64,000 bases of DNA from JAPHTQ01 sp050299175 (GTDB lineage: Bacteria; Pseudomonadota; Gammaproteobacteria; Thiohalomonadales; Thiohalomonadaceae), in assembly GCA_050299175.1 (NCBI GenBank), contig JBNKVM010000010.1, positions 62,001 through 126,000 on the forward strand, in the 5' to 3' direction. Positions 27,049-35,242 of the stretch are shown here, piece after piece. Made by a program: the position numbers and the translations under genes. The notes under the pieces are model-generated. The model was not told where the DNA came from. It worked only from the letters and a program-made list of their open reading frames with translations, and searched no databases. How positions within the stretch are numbered: position 1 is the stretch's first letter; every line of letters starts with the position of its first letter.

Positions 27049-27083
27049 TTATCCACAAAAGCTGTGGATAACTTTGTGGATGA
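27049..27083. promoter_or_regulatory. Cluster of three DnaA boxes upstream of priA
   Basis: TTATCCACA at 27049-27057 and its inverted copy TGTGGATAA at 27063-27071 both match the DnaA box consensus exactly, and TGTGGATGA at 27075-27083 differs at one position. They lie in the 373-bp gap between priA and the EAL-HDOD gene, on the priA promoter side. A GC-stem hairpin (TTGGGG/CCCCAA, 27085-27103) follows, then ~100 bp of AT-rich sequence. The boxes could let DnaA control priA or titrate DnaA. Confidence 0.7.
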
Positions 27084-27103
27084 ATTGGGGCTATTGTCCC
27101 CAA

Positions 27104-27319
27104 GCCCGCATGAAATCTGAAGAAGTCTTAAAATGGCGATAAAATCACCAGCATGAAAATTGTTATACTTAACAATGAGATACAGATTTCATTGATATAG
27201 ATTAATATTTTTCCGCGCCACCTGTTGACAATTGCTGTGCCGCTGTTCCAGATGTGTATAAAAGTCAGAAAATAGGTCTTTTTCCGACTTGTGTCGTGGA
27301 TGAAGATTTGTTAGAGCGG
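27104..27319. other. AT-rich non-coding stretch with a palindrome
   Basis: No gene was found here. The part from about 27117 to 27215 is clearly richer in A and T than the surroundings. It contains ATTGTTATACTTAACAAT (27159-27176), a palindrome with 7-bp arms and a 4-nt centre that could be an operator. TTGACA occurs at 27225, but no well-spaced -10 box follows it. The far end runs into the stop of the EAL-HDOD gene. Confidence 0.45.
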
Positions 27320-28558
27320 CTACTTTTTCATGCTCTGCAGGCTACCCATGCTCTCGTCGGCCCAGAGTACCGCCTGCAGGTAGCAGTCGCGAAAGTCCCT
27401 TGCAGGGATGCCGCTGCCGAGCAATTCCTGCCAGGCGCCTTTTTCGTAATTCAGTACCTCGGTCAGTACCTTGCCTGCCTCACCTTTGTTCTCCAGCAGC
27501 GCCTCCTTGACCTCGTTGTTGAGCGGCAACTCCGCCAATAGCTCGTCCATAGGCCGGTCCATCAATGCGTCCAGTACGGAGAAGAGACCGCAGGTGAAAT
27601 ACTGGTCCCGATCACGGGGATGGTTATGCAAATCCGCTAATAGCTCGCACATACGCCCACGGATCAGGGCAGTACGCATCAGCTCACGAGGCTTATCGTC
27701 GATCCGCGCCAGCAGCAGCAGGTTGACCCACTTCTTGATGGTGTTGGTACCGATGAGAATCAGTGCCCGGTGTACTGACTCGACCTCCTTGCCCAGAGCG
27801 AAGGCGGCGGAGTTGATGAAACGTAGCAGACGATAGGTGAGCGAGACATCCTGGACGATGAGTTGCTCCAGTTCCTCGATATCGGCGTTGGGGTCCTGCA
27901 ACTTGGCCAGCAGGCTCAGCACTACCAACCGATTGGCCGGCATGCTGCGCCCTTCAATAATGTGCGGCTTACACAGGAAATAGCCCTGGAAATACTCGAA
28001 ACCCAGAGCCTTACACATTTCGAACTCTTCGTGGGTTTCGACCTTTTCCGCCAGCAGTTTGACCTCGAACGGTTTGAGCTGACTAATCTTTTCGCTCAAC
28101 TCCGCCTCCGACTTGCCCATCACCTCCAGCTTGACGATATGGGCGATCTCCAGCAGCGGGATAAATTTATCGCTGTAGACGAAATCGTCGAGGGCGATGA
28201 TGAACTGATTCTCCGCCAATTGACGCATCCCTTCGATGACATTTTCATCCGGCTCGACATCTTCCAGGATCTCCAGCACCACCTGGCGATTATCCAGTGG
28301 CAGCGGATGATCACCGCGAATGAAACTGCCGGTGAGATTGAAGTAGGCGGGGTGGCTGCCGACGATGCTATCCAGCCCGATATCAAGCACGCTGTTGATA
28401 ATGACCTCGGTGGTCGCACGATCCCCATCGGGAAACTCGGCAAAGTTGTTATCGCTCCCAGCACGATAGAGTAGCTCGTAGGCAACCACCTCCTGCTTGC
28501 GATCAAAGATTGGCTGGCGACCTACGAAGATATTGCTGGCAATTTCATCGTTACCCAT
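27320..28558 (-). CDS. EAL-HDOD signalling protein (YuxH type)
   Basis: Protein of 412 residues with an N-terminal EAL-like domain (FVGRQPIFDRKQEVVAYELLYR at the start, shown in part as VGRQPIFDRKQEVVAYELL) and a C-terminal HDOD domain (~200-395, with LVVLSLLAKLQDPN and the FINSAAF segment). In this family the EAL part lacks most catalytic residues of c-di-GMP phosphodiesterases; here ELLYR replaces the canonical EAL-L-R entry. It is therefore probably a regulatory or binding module. The gene stands alone between the priA upstream region and rpmG, with no operon partner. Confidence 0.87.
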   Translation of the reverse strand: MGNDEIASNIFVGRQPIFDRKQEVVAYELLYRAGSDNNFAEFPDGDRATTEVIINSVLDIGLDSIVGSHPAYFNLTGSFIRGDHPLPLDNRQVVLEILEDVEPDENVIEGMRQLAENQFIIALDDFVYSDKFIPLLEIAHIVKLEVMGKSEAELSEKISQLKPFEVKLLAEKVETHEEFEMCKALGFEYFQGYFLCKPHIIEGRSMPANRLVVLSLLAKLQDPNADIEELEQLIVQDVSLTYRLLRFINSAAFALGKEVESVHRALILIGTNTIKKWVNLLLLARIDDKPRELMRTALIRGRMCELLADLHNHPRDRDQYFTCGLFSVLDALMDRPMDELLAELPLNNEVKEALLENKGEAGKVLTEVLNYEKGAWQELLGSGIPARDFRDCYLQAVLWADESMGSLQSMKK

Positions 28559-28689
28559 GCAGCTGTTCCGCTTGTATCGTTATTTTGCTTTCGCCGTCTT
28601 TCCCTGACGGAGTTGCTGGACTAGTGACTCACAGGATTATTCCATGCGCGCCCCGAATACGGAAGGCAGCAATAGGGATTACTTCGGGC

Positions 28690-28716
28690 GAAAAAAAACC
28701 CGGCATGGCCGGGTCT
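28690..28716 (-). terminator. Rho-independent terminator of rpmB-rpmG
   Basis: On the minus strand ACCCGGC and GCCGGGT form a 7-bp stem around a 3-nt loop and are followed directly by eight T. It lies 21 bp past the rpmG stop. Confidence 0.88.
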
Positions 28717-28736
28717 TTTCGCGCAACGTAAGGAAG

Positions 28737-28904
28737 TTACTTAATCTTGGCTTCCTTGTACATGACATGCTTGCGAACGACGGGATCGAATTTCTTGATC
28801 TCCATCTTTTCAGGCATGTTGCGCTTGTTCTTGTCGGTGGTATAGAAGTGACCAGTACCAGCACTGGACACCAGACGGATTTTATCGCGGGCTGACTTTG
28901 CCAT
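28737..28904 (-). CDS. rpmG: 50S ribosomal protein L33
   Basis: Ribosomal protein of 55 residues, too short for many gene callers but unmistakable: it begins MAKSARDKIRLVSSAGTGHF, continues with YTTDKNKRNMPEKMEIKKFD and ends KEAKIK. It lacks the CxxC pairs of zinc-binding L33 paralogues, so it is the zinc-free type. AGGAG precedes the ATG, 11 bp after the rpmB stop. A strong terminator follows. Confidence 0.97.
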   Translation of the reverse strand: MAKSARDKIRLVSSAGTGHFYTTDKNKRNMPEKMEIKKFDPVVRKHVMYKEAKIK

Positions 28905-28915
28905 CGTATCGCTCC

Positions 28916-29152
28916 TTAAACCTTCTCGCCGCGGGCACGGATGTCTGCCAGAACGGCATCGATACCCTTCTTGTCAATGATACGCATACCTTTGGTGGTA
29001 AGACGCAGCTTGACCCAGCGGTTTTCGCTCTCCACCCAAAAACGGTGGGTGTGCAGATTCGGCAGGAAACGACGCTTCGTCTTGTTGTGCGCGTGCGAAA
29101 CGTTGTTACCGGTGACCGGACGTTTGCCTGTTACCTGGCATACCTTGGACAT
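28916..29152 (-). CDS. rpmB: 50S ribosomal protein L28
   Basis: Ribosomal protein of 78 residues beginning MSKVCQVTGKRPVTGNNVSH, with the basic AHNKTKRRFLPNL segment and the C-terminal GIDAVLADIRARGEKV typical of gammaproteobacterial L28. First gene of the rpmB-rpmG operon, transcribed from a recognisable sigma-70 promoter about 70 bp upstream. Confidence 0.97.
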   Translation of the reverse strand: MSKVCQVTGKRPVTGNNVSHAHNKTKRRFLPNLHTHRFWVESENRWVKLRLTTKGMRIIDKKGIDAVLADIRARGEKV

Positions 29153-29220
29153 GACTCTGGACTCCGAAAATACTCAAATTCTGTGTAGCACCCGGACACC
29201 CCGGGTTCAGGAAGCCGGAT

Positions 29221-29249
29221 TTTATACCAAAACAGGCTGCCCACCGCAA
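29221..29249 (-). promoter_or_regulatory. Sigma-70 promoter of rpmB-rpmG
   Basis: Read on the minus strand, TTGCGG (29249-29244) and TATAAA (29226-29221) are separated by exactly 17 bp. The -10 is followed by AT and then a 66-bp leader to the rpmB ATG. The leader contains a GC-rich hairpin (CCCGGGGTGTCCGGG). Confidence 0.7.
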
Positions 29250-29269
29250 GGAAAACCTCCCTTTTTGGA

Positions 29270-29944
29270 CTATAAAATGCCGCGCTCGGCCAGCGAGGTG
29301 ATCTCCCCATCACCGACAATCATGTGGTCCAGCAGGCGCACCTCCACCAATTCCAGCGCCTGCTGCAGGCGACGGGTGATCTGCTCGTCGGCGCGGCTCG
29401 GCTCCGCCACCCCTGAGGGGTGGTTGTGGGCGAGGATCACCGCCGCAGCATTATGCTCCAGACAGCGGCTAACGACCTCGCGAGGGTGGACGCTGGCGCC
29501 ATCGATGGTGCCATAGAACAGCTCCTCGTAGGTCAGCACCCGGTTGCGGTTGTCGAGAAAGAGACAGGCAAAAACCTCCTGGCGCCGTCCGCGCAGGCGG
29601 TTGCTGAGATAGCGGCGGGTGTGATCCGGGCAGGTCAAGGCATCTTCCCGCTGCAGGGTACTCAGCAGATGACGGGCGGAAAGCTCCAACACTGCCTGAA
29701 GCTGGGTGTACTTGGCGGTGCCCAGTCCCTTACAGCGGCAAAAGGCTGCGTGGTCGGACTCAAGTAACTGGCGCAGACCGCCGAAATGATCCAGTGTCTC
29801 CCGCGCCAGGTCGATGGCACTCTTGCCAGCCACGCCTGTGCGCAGAAAAATCGCCAGCAATTCGGCGTCGGAAAGGGCCGCTGCCCCCCGCAGCAGCAGC
29901 TTTTCACGTGGACGCTCTTCAAGCGGCCAATCAGATATGGGCAT
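29270..29944 (-). CDS. radC: RadC-family JAB/MPN-domain protein
   Basis: Protein of 224 residues. An N-terminal helix-hairpin-helix part (PREKLLLRGAAALSDAELLA) precedes the JAB1/MPN metal domain with HNHPSG in VILAHNHPSGVAEPS and the following D-containing DHMIVGDG. The biochemical role of RadC is not settled; a DNA-repair function is doubtful. The ATG at 29944 has GGAGG 5 nt upstream, and that site overlaps a less likely upstream ATG. It is divergent from coaBC, as in many gammaproteobacteria. Confidence 0.93.
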   Translation of the reverse strand: MPISDWPLEERPREKLLLRGAAALSDAELLAIFLRTGVAGKSAIDLARETLDHFGGLRQLLESDHAAFCRCKGLGTAKYTQLQAVLELSARHLLSTLQREDALTCPDHTRRYLSNRLRGRRQEVFACLFLDNRNRVLTYEELFYGTIDGASVHPREVVSRCLEHNAAAVILAHNHPSGVAEPSRADEQITRRLQQALELVEVRLLDHMIVGDGEITSLAERGIL

Positions 29945-30035
29945 AACGACCTCCATGTCGTCTGTAGAAAATTAATACCAATGGATAGTAACTCCCTGCT
30001 GACGGATCGTGAAGGCTTTCTGCTAGAATGCTGCG

Positions 30036-31262
30036 ATGAATAGTGAGCATTCACATATGGGTGTTGCGAACCGGCGTATTCTGCTTGGCGTCACTGGAGG
30101 TATCGCGGCCTACAAGGCGGCGGAGCTGGTGCGCGGGCTGAAACGGGCCGGGGCCGAAGTACGGGTGGTGATGACCCCTGCCGCCGGGGAGTTCATCACC
30201 CCGATGACCTTGCAGGCCCTCTCTGGCAATCCGGTGCGCCAGGGTCTGTTCGATCCCCAGCACGAGGCAGCGATGGGTCACATCGAACTGGCCCGCTGGG
30301 CCGAGCTGGTACTGGTGGCGCCGGCCAGCGCCGACTTCCTCGCCCGCCTGACCGCGGGCATGGCCGACGACCTGCTGGCGACCTTATGCCTGGCCACCGC
30401 CGCCCCAATCATGGTAGCCCCTGCGATGAATCAGCAGATGTGGCGTGCAGCGGTCACCCAGGAGAATGTGGCCGCACTGCAGCGACGCGGTATCCAGGTC
30501 ACCGGTCCGGCAATCGGCGAACAGGCCTGCGGTGATGACGGTCCCGGCAGGATGGTGGAGCCAGAAGAGCTGCTGGCCGCCTGTGCCGCCCATTTCGCCT
30601 GCGGTCCGCTTGCCGGGATAGCGGTCACTGTCACCGCAGGGCCGACCCGCGAGGCGCTCGACCCGGTGCGCTATATCAGCAACCGCAGTTCCGGCAAGAT
30701 GGGCTTTGCCATGGCCGCCGCCGCCGCCGCCATGGGGGCCCGGGTACGGCTGGTGAGTGGGCCGGTGTCACTCTCCACACCGAACGGCGTGGAGCGCATT
30801 GATGTGATCAGTGCGGAGGAGATGCTTGCCGCCGTGATGGAAGCACCGGGGGATATCTTTATCGGTTGCGCAGCGGTAGCCGATTATCGTTCCGCCGAAG
30901 TGGTGGATGAAAAAATCAAGAAACAGGGCGAAGAAATGTCTCTCACCCTGCGGCAAAATCCGGACATCCTGGCCACAGTAGCAGCGCTGCAACCGGCACC
31001 GTTCAGTGTCGGCTTTGCCGCGGAGACGGAAAAACTGGAACAACATGCGCAGGCGAAGTTACAGCGCAAGGGCATTGATATGATCGCTGCCAATCGGGTG
31101 GATGCCTCTTCGGCAGGAGGTTTCGATAGTAACGACAATGCACTGGAAATTTTCTGGCAGGATGGTTGTGCCAGCCTGCCATTAATGGATAAAAATATAC
31201 TGGCACAGCAACTGCTCGAAATCGTGGTACAGCGCTATAACAACAGACAGGAAACACAATGA
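30036..31262 (+). CDS. coaBC: Phosphopantothenoylcysteine decarboxylase / phosphopantothenate-cysteine ligase
   Basis: Bifunctional CoA-biosynthesis enzyme of 408 residues. The N-terminal flavoprotein half (CoaC, ~12-190) has GVTGGIAAYKAAELVRGL, the PAMNQQMW motif and the clamp sequence GEQACGDDGPGRM. The C-terminal half (CoaB, ~197-400) has GPTREALDPVRYISNRSSGKMG, given here as GPTREALDP and NRSSGKMG. It makes 4'-phosphopantetheine from phosphopantothenate and cysteine. Its TGA overlaps the ATG of dut. Confidence 0.97.
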   Translation: MNSEHSHMGVANRRILLGVTGGIAAYKAAELVRGLKRAGAEVRVVMTPAAGEFITPMTLQALSGNPVRQGLFDPQHEAAMGHIELARWAELVLVAPASADFLARLTAGMADDLLATLCLATAAPIMVAPAMNQQMWRAAVTQENVAALQRRGIQVTGPAIGEQACGDDGPGRMVEPEELLAACAAHFACGPLAGIAVTVTAGPTREALDPVRYISNRSSGKMGFAMAAAAAAMGARVRLVSGPVSLSTPNGVERIDVISAEEMLAAVMEAPGDIFIGCAAVADYRSAEVVDEKIKKQGEEMSLTLRQNPDILATVAALQPAPFSVGFAAETEKLEQHAQAKLQRKGIDMIAANRVDASSAGGFDSNDNALEIFWQDGCASLPLMDKNILAQQLLEIVVQRYNNRQETQ

Positions 31263-31720
31263 GCAAAAAGCCGATTGAACTGAAGATTCTGGATCCACGA
31301 CTGGGTAAGGAATTCCCTCTGCCAGAATATGCCACTGACGGCTCAGCGGGCATGGACATGCGTGCTATGCTCGAAGAACCACTGGAAATTTTGCCGGGGG
31401 AAACCCGGCTCATTCCGACCGGGCTGGCTATCCATATCGGTGACCCATCACTGGCGTCGGTACTACTACCACGCTCCGGTCTGGGGCACAAAAAGGGGAT
31501 TGTTCTGGGAAATCTGGTGGGTCTAATCGATTCGGACTACCAGGGGCAGGTGTTTGTCTCCTGCTGGAACCGGAGCAATGAGGGTTTTACCGTGCAGGTT
31601 GGAGAGCGAATTGCCCAGATGGTGTTTATTCCTGTCGTACAGGCTGAATTTACCATCGTCGATGATTTTGATGACTCCCACCGCGGTGAGGGCGGTTTCG
31701 GCCATACTGGCAAGCACTAG
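31259..31720 (+). CDS. dut: dUTP diphosphatase
   Basis: Trimeric dUTPase of 153 residues that hydrolyses dUTP to dUMP. The five motifs are visible: AGMDMRA, PRSGLGHKKGI, GLIDSDYQG with the catalytic Asp, GERIAQMVFIPV, and the C-terminal RGEGGFGHTG. The start overlaps coaBC by 4 bp. The coaBC-dut order is conserved in gammaproteobacteria. Confidence 0.97.
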   Translation: MSKKPIELKILDPRLGKEFPLPEYATDGSAGMDMRAMLEEPLEILPGETRLIPTGLAIHIGDPSLASVLLPRSGLGHKKGIVLGNLVGLIDSDYQGQVFVSCWNRSNEGFTVQVGERIAQMVFIPVVQAEFTIVDDFDDSHRGEGGFGHTGKH

Positions 31721-31754
31721 CACGGCAAGTTAACGAAAACTAAGGTACAGCACC

Positions 31755-32918
31755 GTGAAAAAGCGATCCTCCCAAAAGGGACAAGCTCAAAGTGAGAATG
31801 CGGTGGCCGGCATTGGCGGTATAAGCCTGCTGAAAACTAACCTGATCGCTACGGCAATAGCCGTCGGCGTGTTGCTGTTCAGTGGTTTCATTGCCTATAT
31901 GCAGTACACCTCCCTGATCTCCAGCAGCCAGAAAGAAAAATATCAGGATGAGGCAGAGCGCCTCGCGGGACATCTGGCAGGGCGACTGCATGCACTGGGA
32001 GATATGGTAGAAAAATTAGCTGTCTCGGATGAACAACTGGTTAAGGCCATCCAGAACCACGACCTCACCACACTTCGAGCACGTGAAGCACAAATTCAAC
32101 GCAGTTTCCCCGACGCAAATCGGGTACGTTTCATTCTCCCGGGCGATAATCAGATTGATAACAGTATCTCACCACCACTGAGCTATGCCTGTCTCGAATT
32201 GGCAAGGCTTGCCGAACAGGGTGAAGCAACACCGCCCTTTGAAGTGCACCTGTTCGGTGGTGAAATTGAGCATCTGGATCTCCTGCGTCCGGTCATGCAC
32301 GAAGGGAAATTGATCGCCAGCCTGATCGTTACTCAGGATGTCAGCAATCTGAAAAAATGGGTTGATGATCTGCAACCACCGGAAGGTGGTTATATAGAAT
32401 TGGAGCAGGGTGTGGAAGGAGAGGTTATCCGTCTTTTTGGTCAGGGCGACAAATCGTTACGCACCAGCGAGAAGCCCTACAGTGCACCAATTGAAAACAG
32501 CTACTGGTTACTCGACTATTGGCCTCCATCAAGTATCGGCGAGGCCGAAGCGCGCCATGCTGGCTTCATCATTACCTTTGCTGTCGCCGCAGGGGTATTA
32601 CTTCTCTTCTTCCTCTCCTACGGTGCATTTGTCTCCGGAATGGTACGTAGCGATCTGAAACGAATGATCAACTATATCGTCGACTACAGCCTGGGCAAAC
32701 GTTTTCACTCTTACCCCGTGCGTCTGGCCGAGGTCAAAAAGGTGTTACAGGAGAAGGAAACAGACCTGTCGGTACTCACCGAATACACCGAAACCAAGGA
32801 TGCTATTCACGACAAGGCGGAACACTTCATGCCTGATATATCCTTTGGTGAAACAGGTATTTCAGTGGAGGAGGTCGATTCACCGAGTGGAAAAGATGGT
32901 GACGGTAACAGTAAGTAA
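31755..32918 (+). CDS. Membrane protein in the algC slot, resembling the N-terminal part of long-form AlgC
   Basis: Protein of 387 residues with one membrane segment at ~28-49, a periplasmic domain of ~220 residues, a second membrane segment at ~269-292 and a polar cytoplasmic tail ending in an acidic linker (FGETGISVEEVDS). There is no phosphosugar-mutase motif (no TASHNP-like phosphoserine loop). It lies between dut and argB, where Pseudomonas and others carry algC. Many long AlgC proteins have just such a two-membrane-segment N-terminal region before the enzyme. My reading is that this is the sensory half without the catalytic half, either split by rearrangement or a distinct protein. The 93 bp to argB hold no remnant of the enzyme. 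Confidence 0.6.
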   Translation: MKKRSSQKGQAQSENAVAGIGGISLLKTNLIATAIAVGVLLFSGFIAYMQYTSLISSSQKEKYQDEAERLAGHLAGRLHALGDMVEKLAVSDEQLVKAIQNHDLTTLRAREAQIQRSFPDANRVRFILPGDNQIDNSISPPLSYACLELARLAEQGEATPPFEVHLFGGEIEHLDLLRPVMHEGKLIASLIVTQDVSNLKKWVDDLQPPEGGYIELEQGVEGEVIRLFGQGDKSLRTSEKPYSAPIENSYWLLDYWPPSSIGEAEARHAGFIITFAVAAGVLLLFFLSYGAFVSGMVRSDLKRMINYIVDYSLGKRFHSYPVRLAEVKKVLQEKETDLSVLTEYTETKDAIHDKAEHFMPDISFGETGISVEEVDSPSGKDGDGNSK

Positions 32919-33011
32919 GATCACCGATATACCTTTAGTTTTAATCCCGGCCGCGCCTTCTGTCGCAAACCGTCTTACTTAACCTCTACCTGTTTATAAG
33001 GTACCTTTTGC

Positions 33012-33908
33012 ATGAGTCTTGATCTTGAAACTGCGATGAACAATGCCCGCATTCTGAGCGAGGCGCTGCCCTATATCCGCCGCTTTGCCGGCAAGACGTT
33101 GGTCATCAAATATGGCGGTAACGCCATGACCGAAGAATCGTTAAAAAACGGTTTTGCACGCGATGTGGTGCTGTTAAAGCTGGTCGGCATGAACCCGGTC
33201 GTTGTACATGGCGGTGGACCACAGATCGGCCAACTGCTGGAGAAACTGGGTAAGGAAAGTGTCTTTATTGATGGTATGCGGGTAACTGATCGTGAAACCA
33301 TGGATGTGGTACAGATGGTACTTGGCGGGTTGGTCAATAAGGAGATCGTCTCCCTGATCAACCAGCAGGGTGGCAAAGCGGTTGGCCTGACAGGAAAAGA
33401 TGCGGATTTCATTCGTGCCAAACAATTGAAATTTAAACGCAACGCACCGGAAATGAATACCCCGGAGATCATTGATATCGGCCACGTTGGCGAGGTTGAA
33501 CAGATCAAGGGTGAAGTGGTGGACATGCTGGTACACGGCGATTTTATCCCTGTGATCGCCCCGATAGGCGTCGGTGAAGACGGGCAGTCCTACAACATCA
33601 ATGCTGATGTCGTAGCCGGTAAACTGGCTGAATGCCTCAGGGCCGAGAAACTGGTACTGCTGACCAACACTCCAGGGTTGTTAGATAAGGAGGAGAAAGT
33701 ACTGACAGGCCTGAGCAGCGCCCGTGTTGATGAATTAATCGCCGACGGTACCATCCACGGAGGCATGTTACCTAAAATCCGCTGCGCCCTGGATGCAGTC
33801 CACGGCGGTGTAAAAAGTGCACATATTATCGACGGCAGAGTTGAACATGCACTGCTGCTGGAAATTTTCACCGATCAGGGTGTTGGCACTCTGATTCAGA
33901 ACAACTGA
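33012..33908 (+). CDS. argB: Acetylglutamate kinase
   Basis: Arginine-pathway enzyme of 298 residues that phosphorylates N-acetylglutamate. It shows KYGGNAMTEE near the N-terminus, VVHGGGPQIGQLLEKLG for substrate binding, and NINADVVAGKLAECLRAEKL before TNTPGLLD. An N-terminal helix (MNNARILSEALPYIRRF), typical of arginine-sensitive hexameric forms, is present. It is followed after 11 bp by slmA. Confidence 0.97.
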   Translation: MSLDLETAMNNARILSEALPYIRRFAGKTLVIKYGGNAMTEESLKNGFARDVVLLKLVGMNPVVVHGGGPQIGQLLEKLGKESVFIDGMRVTDRETMDVVQMVLGGLVNKEIVSLINQQGGKAVGLTGKDADFIRAKQLKFKRNAPEMNTPEIIDIGHVGEVEQIKGEVVDMLVHGDFIPVIAPIGVGEDGQSYNINADVVAGKLAECLRAEKLVLLTNTPGLLDKEEKVLTGLSSARVDELIADGTIHGGMLPKIRCALDAVHGGVKSAHIIDGRVEHALLLEIFTDQGVGTLIQNN

Positions 33909-33919
33909 CGGAAATAAGC

Positions 33920-34513
33920 ATGAGCGATAATAAAGAGAAAGGTTCTCGCCGCCAGCAGATCCTCGAAGCACTGGCCCATGAACTGGAACAAAGCCCAGGT
34001 CAACGTATTACGACTGCCGGTCTGGCACGTGCGGTGGGCGTTTCCGAGGCAGCGCTCTATCGACACTTTCCTAGCAAGGCAAAAATGTTTGAAGGGCTGA
34101 TCGAGTTCATCGAAGAAACGGTGTTTGGCCTGATCAACCGCATACTCAGTGACGAAAAAACCGCCAGCGGACGTTGCGAAAAAATTATGCTGGTCCTGCT
34201 GGGTTTTTCAGCCCGTAATCCTGGCATTAGTCGGATTCTGGTTGGCGATGCCCTGACCGGTGAAACCGAGCGACTACGCCAACGCATCGGTCAGTTTTTT
34301 GATCGTATAGAAAGCCAGTTCAAGCAGATTCTGCGCGAAGCAGAACTGGCAGGAGAATTACAGGGAAAACAACACGCTACCGCTACCGCCAACCTGTTAC
34401 TTGCCATGGCAGAAGGCAGAATGAATCAATATGTGCGCAGTGGTTTCAAACGTTCACCCATGCAGGAGTGGGATGAACAGTGGCCGATACTTGCAGCTAC
34501 TGTGTTTAAGTAG
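33920..34513 (+). CDS. slmA: Nucleoid occlusion factor SlmA (TetR family)
   Basis: DNA-binding protein of 197 residues. The N-terminal TetR helix-turn-helix covers ITTAGLARAVGVSEAALYRH, and FPSKAKMFEGLIEFIE follows as in SlmA. SlmA blocks FtsZ assembly over the nucleoid. The order argB-slmA and the length agree with the family. GGAAATAAGC before the ATG gives a reasonable ribosome site. Confidence 0.92.
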   Translation: MSDNKEKGSRRQQILEALAHELEQSPGQRITTAGLARAVGVSEAALYRHFPSKAKMFEGLIEFIEETVFGLINRILSDEKTASGRCEKIMLVLLGFSARNPGISRILVGDALTGETERLRQRIGQFFDRIESQFKQILREAELAGELQGKQHATATANLLLAMAEGRMNQYVRSGFKRSPMQEWDEQWPILAATVFK

Positions 34514-34526
34514 CTGCGAACCTCGT

Positions 34527-35165
34527 CTAGCGAAGCTTCTTACCCTGAGCCTTAAGTTCACGAAAACGCTCCAGGTCTTTGGCGTATTTCGCACGAATAA
34601 CCTCTTTCTCCGCCTCTTTATTCTGGATGAATTCCTGCTTGCTGCTAATCTGCCGCTCCAGTGAGGCGATCTCCTTCAGCGTTCCCTCCGGTACCGTCTT
34701 ACCACGACGCTCGTAATTTGCCGCCTTCTTGCGCTGCGTCTGCAGATCATCATTCAATTTGTCGATAGTATTGTTAGTAATCTCGATATTGCCATCGATT
34801 ACCGCCAACTTACGATCTCTGGCGGTAATGATCTCCTCCTCGGAAAGAAATGTCGCCAATAGCACTCTGTCGGCCGCAGCCTGCTTTTTAAGTTTTTCCT
34901 CTTCCGCGGCGGTACGCTGCTGCTCTGCTTCCTCCTTCTCCCTGACCTTCGCCAGTTCCTCCCTGGTCAATGCTCGCTCTTTCGTCTCGACAGTAATACC
35001 CCGATTATTAATAGTCTCCGAACCTTGTTGGGCGTATTCAGGGGGAATGGCGTTACCGCACTCGCGCACCCCTTCCTTATTGGTCCAGCATTTAATCGCC
35101 GCTTGAGAGAAAGCGGGAACAGATAACAGGCTAATAGCACTAACGAGTAAAAGGATCTTTTTCAT
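34527..35165 (-). CDS. Secreted coiled-coil protein (DUF4124-like N-terminus)
   Basis: Protein of 212 residues with a signal peptide (MKKILLLVSAISLLSVPAFS). A short motif IKCWTNKEGVRECGNAIPP resembles the small DUF4124 domain, in which two cysteines flank a turn. The remainder, from ~60 on, is strongly charged coiled coil. It is convergent with slmA (13 bp between stops) and divergent from the permease gene. A periplasmic structural role is likely but unproven. Confidence 0.68.
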   Translation of the reverse strand: MKKILLLVSAISLLSVPAFSQAAIKCWTNKEGVRECGNAIPPEYAQQGSETINNRGITVETKERALTREELAKVREKEEAEQQRTAAEEEKLKKQAAADRVLLATFLSEEEIITARDRKLAVIDGNIEITNNTIDKLNDDLQTQRKKAANYERRGKTVPEGTLKEIASLERQISSKQEFIQNKEAEKEVIRAKYAKDLERFRELKAQGKKLR

Positions 35166-35242
35166 CGCACTCATCACAATCGTGGTTGCCAGACATGGTT
35201 ACAGTATACTGACAGTTTATGTGGATTCCATAGGCTAAAACC

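Noticed and set aside
27040..27220. The DnaA boxes and AT-rich DNA as the chromosomal origin
   Set aside because: Only three boxes, no dnaA, dnaN, rpmH or mnmG nearby and no DnaA-box array of the usual size. A regulatory or titration site is the more careful reading.
27225..27262. TTGACA followed by TATAAA as a plus-strand promoter
   Set aside because: The spacer is 26 bp, far too long, and no plus-strand gene follows.
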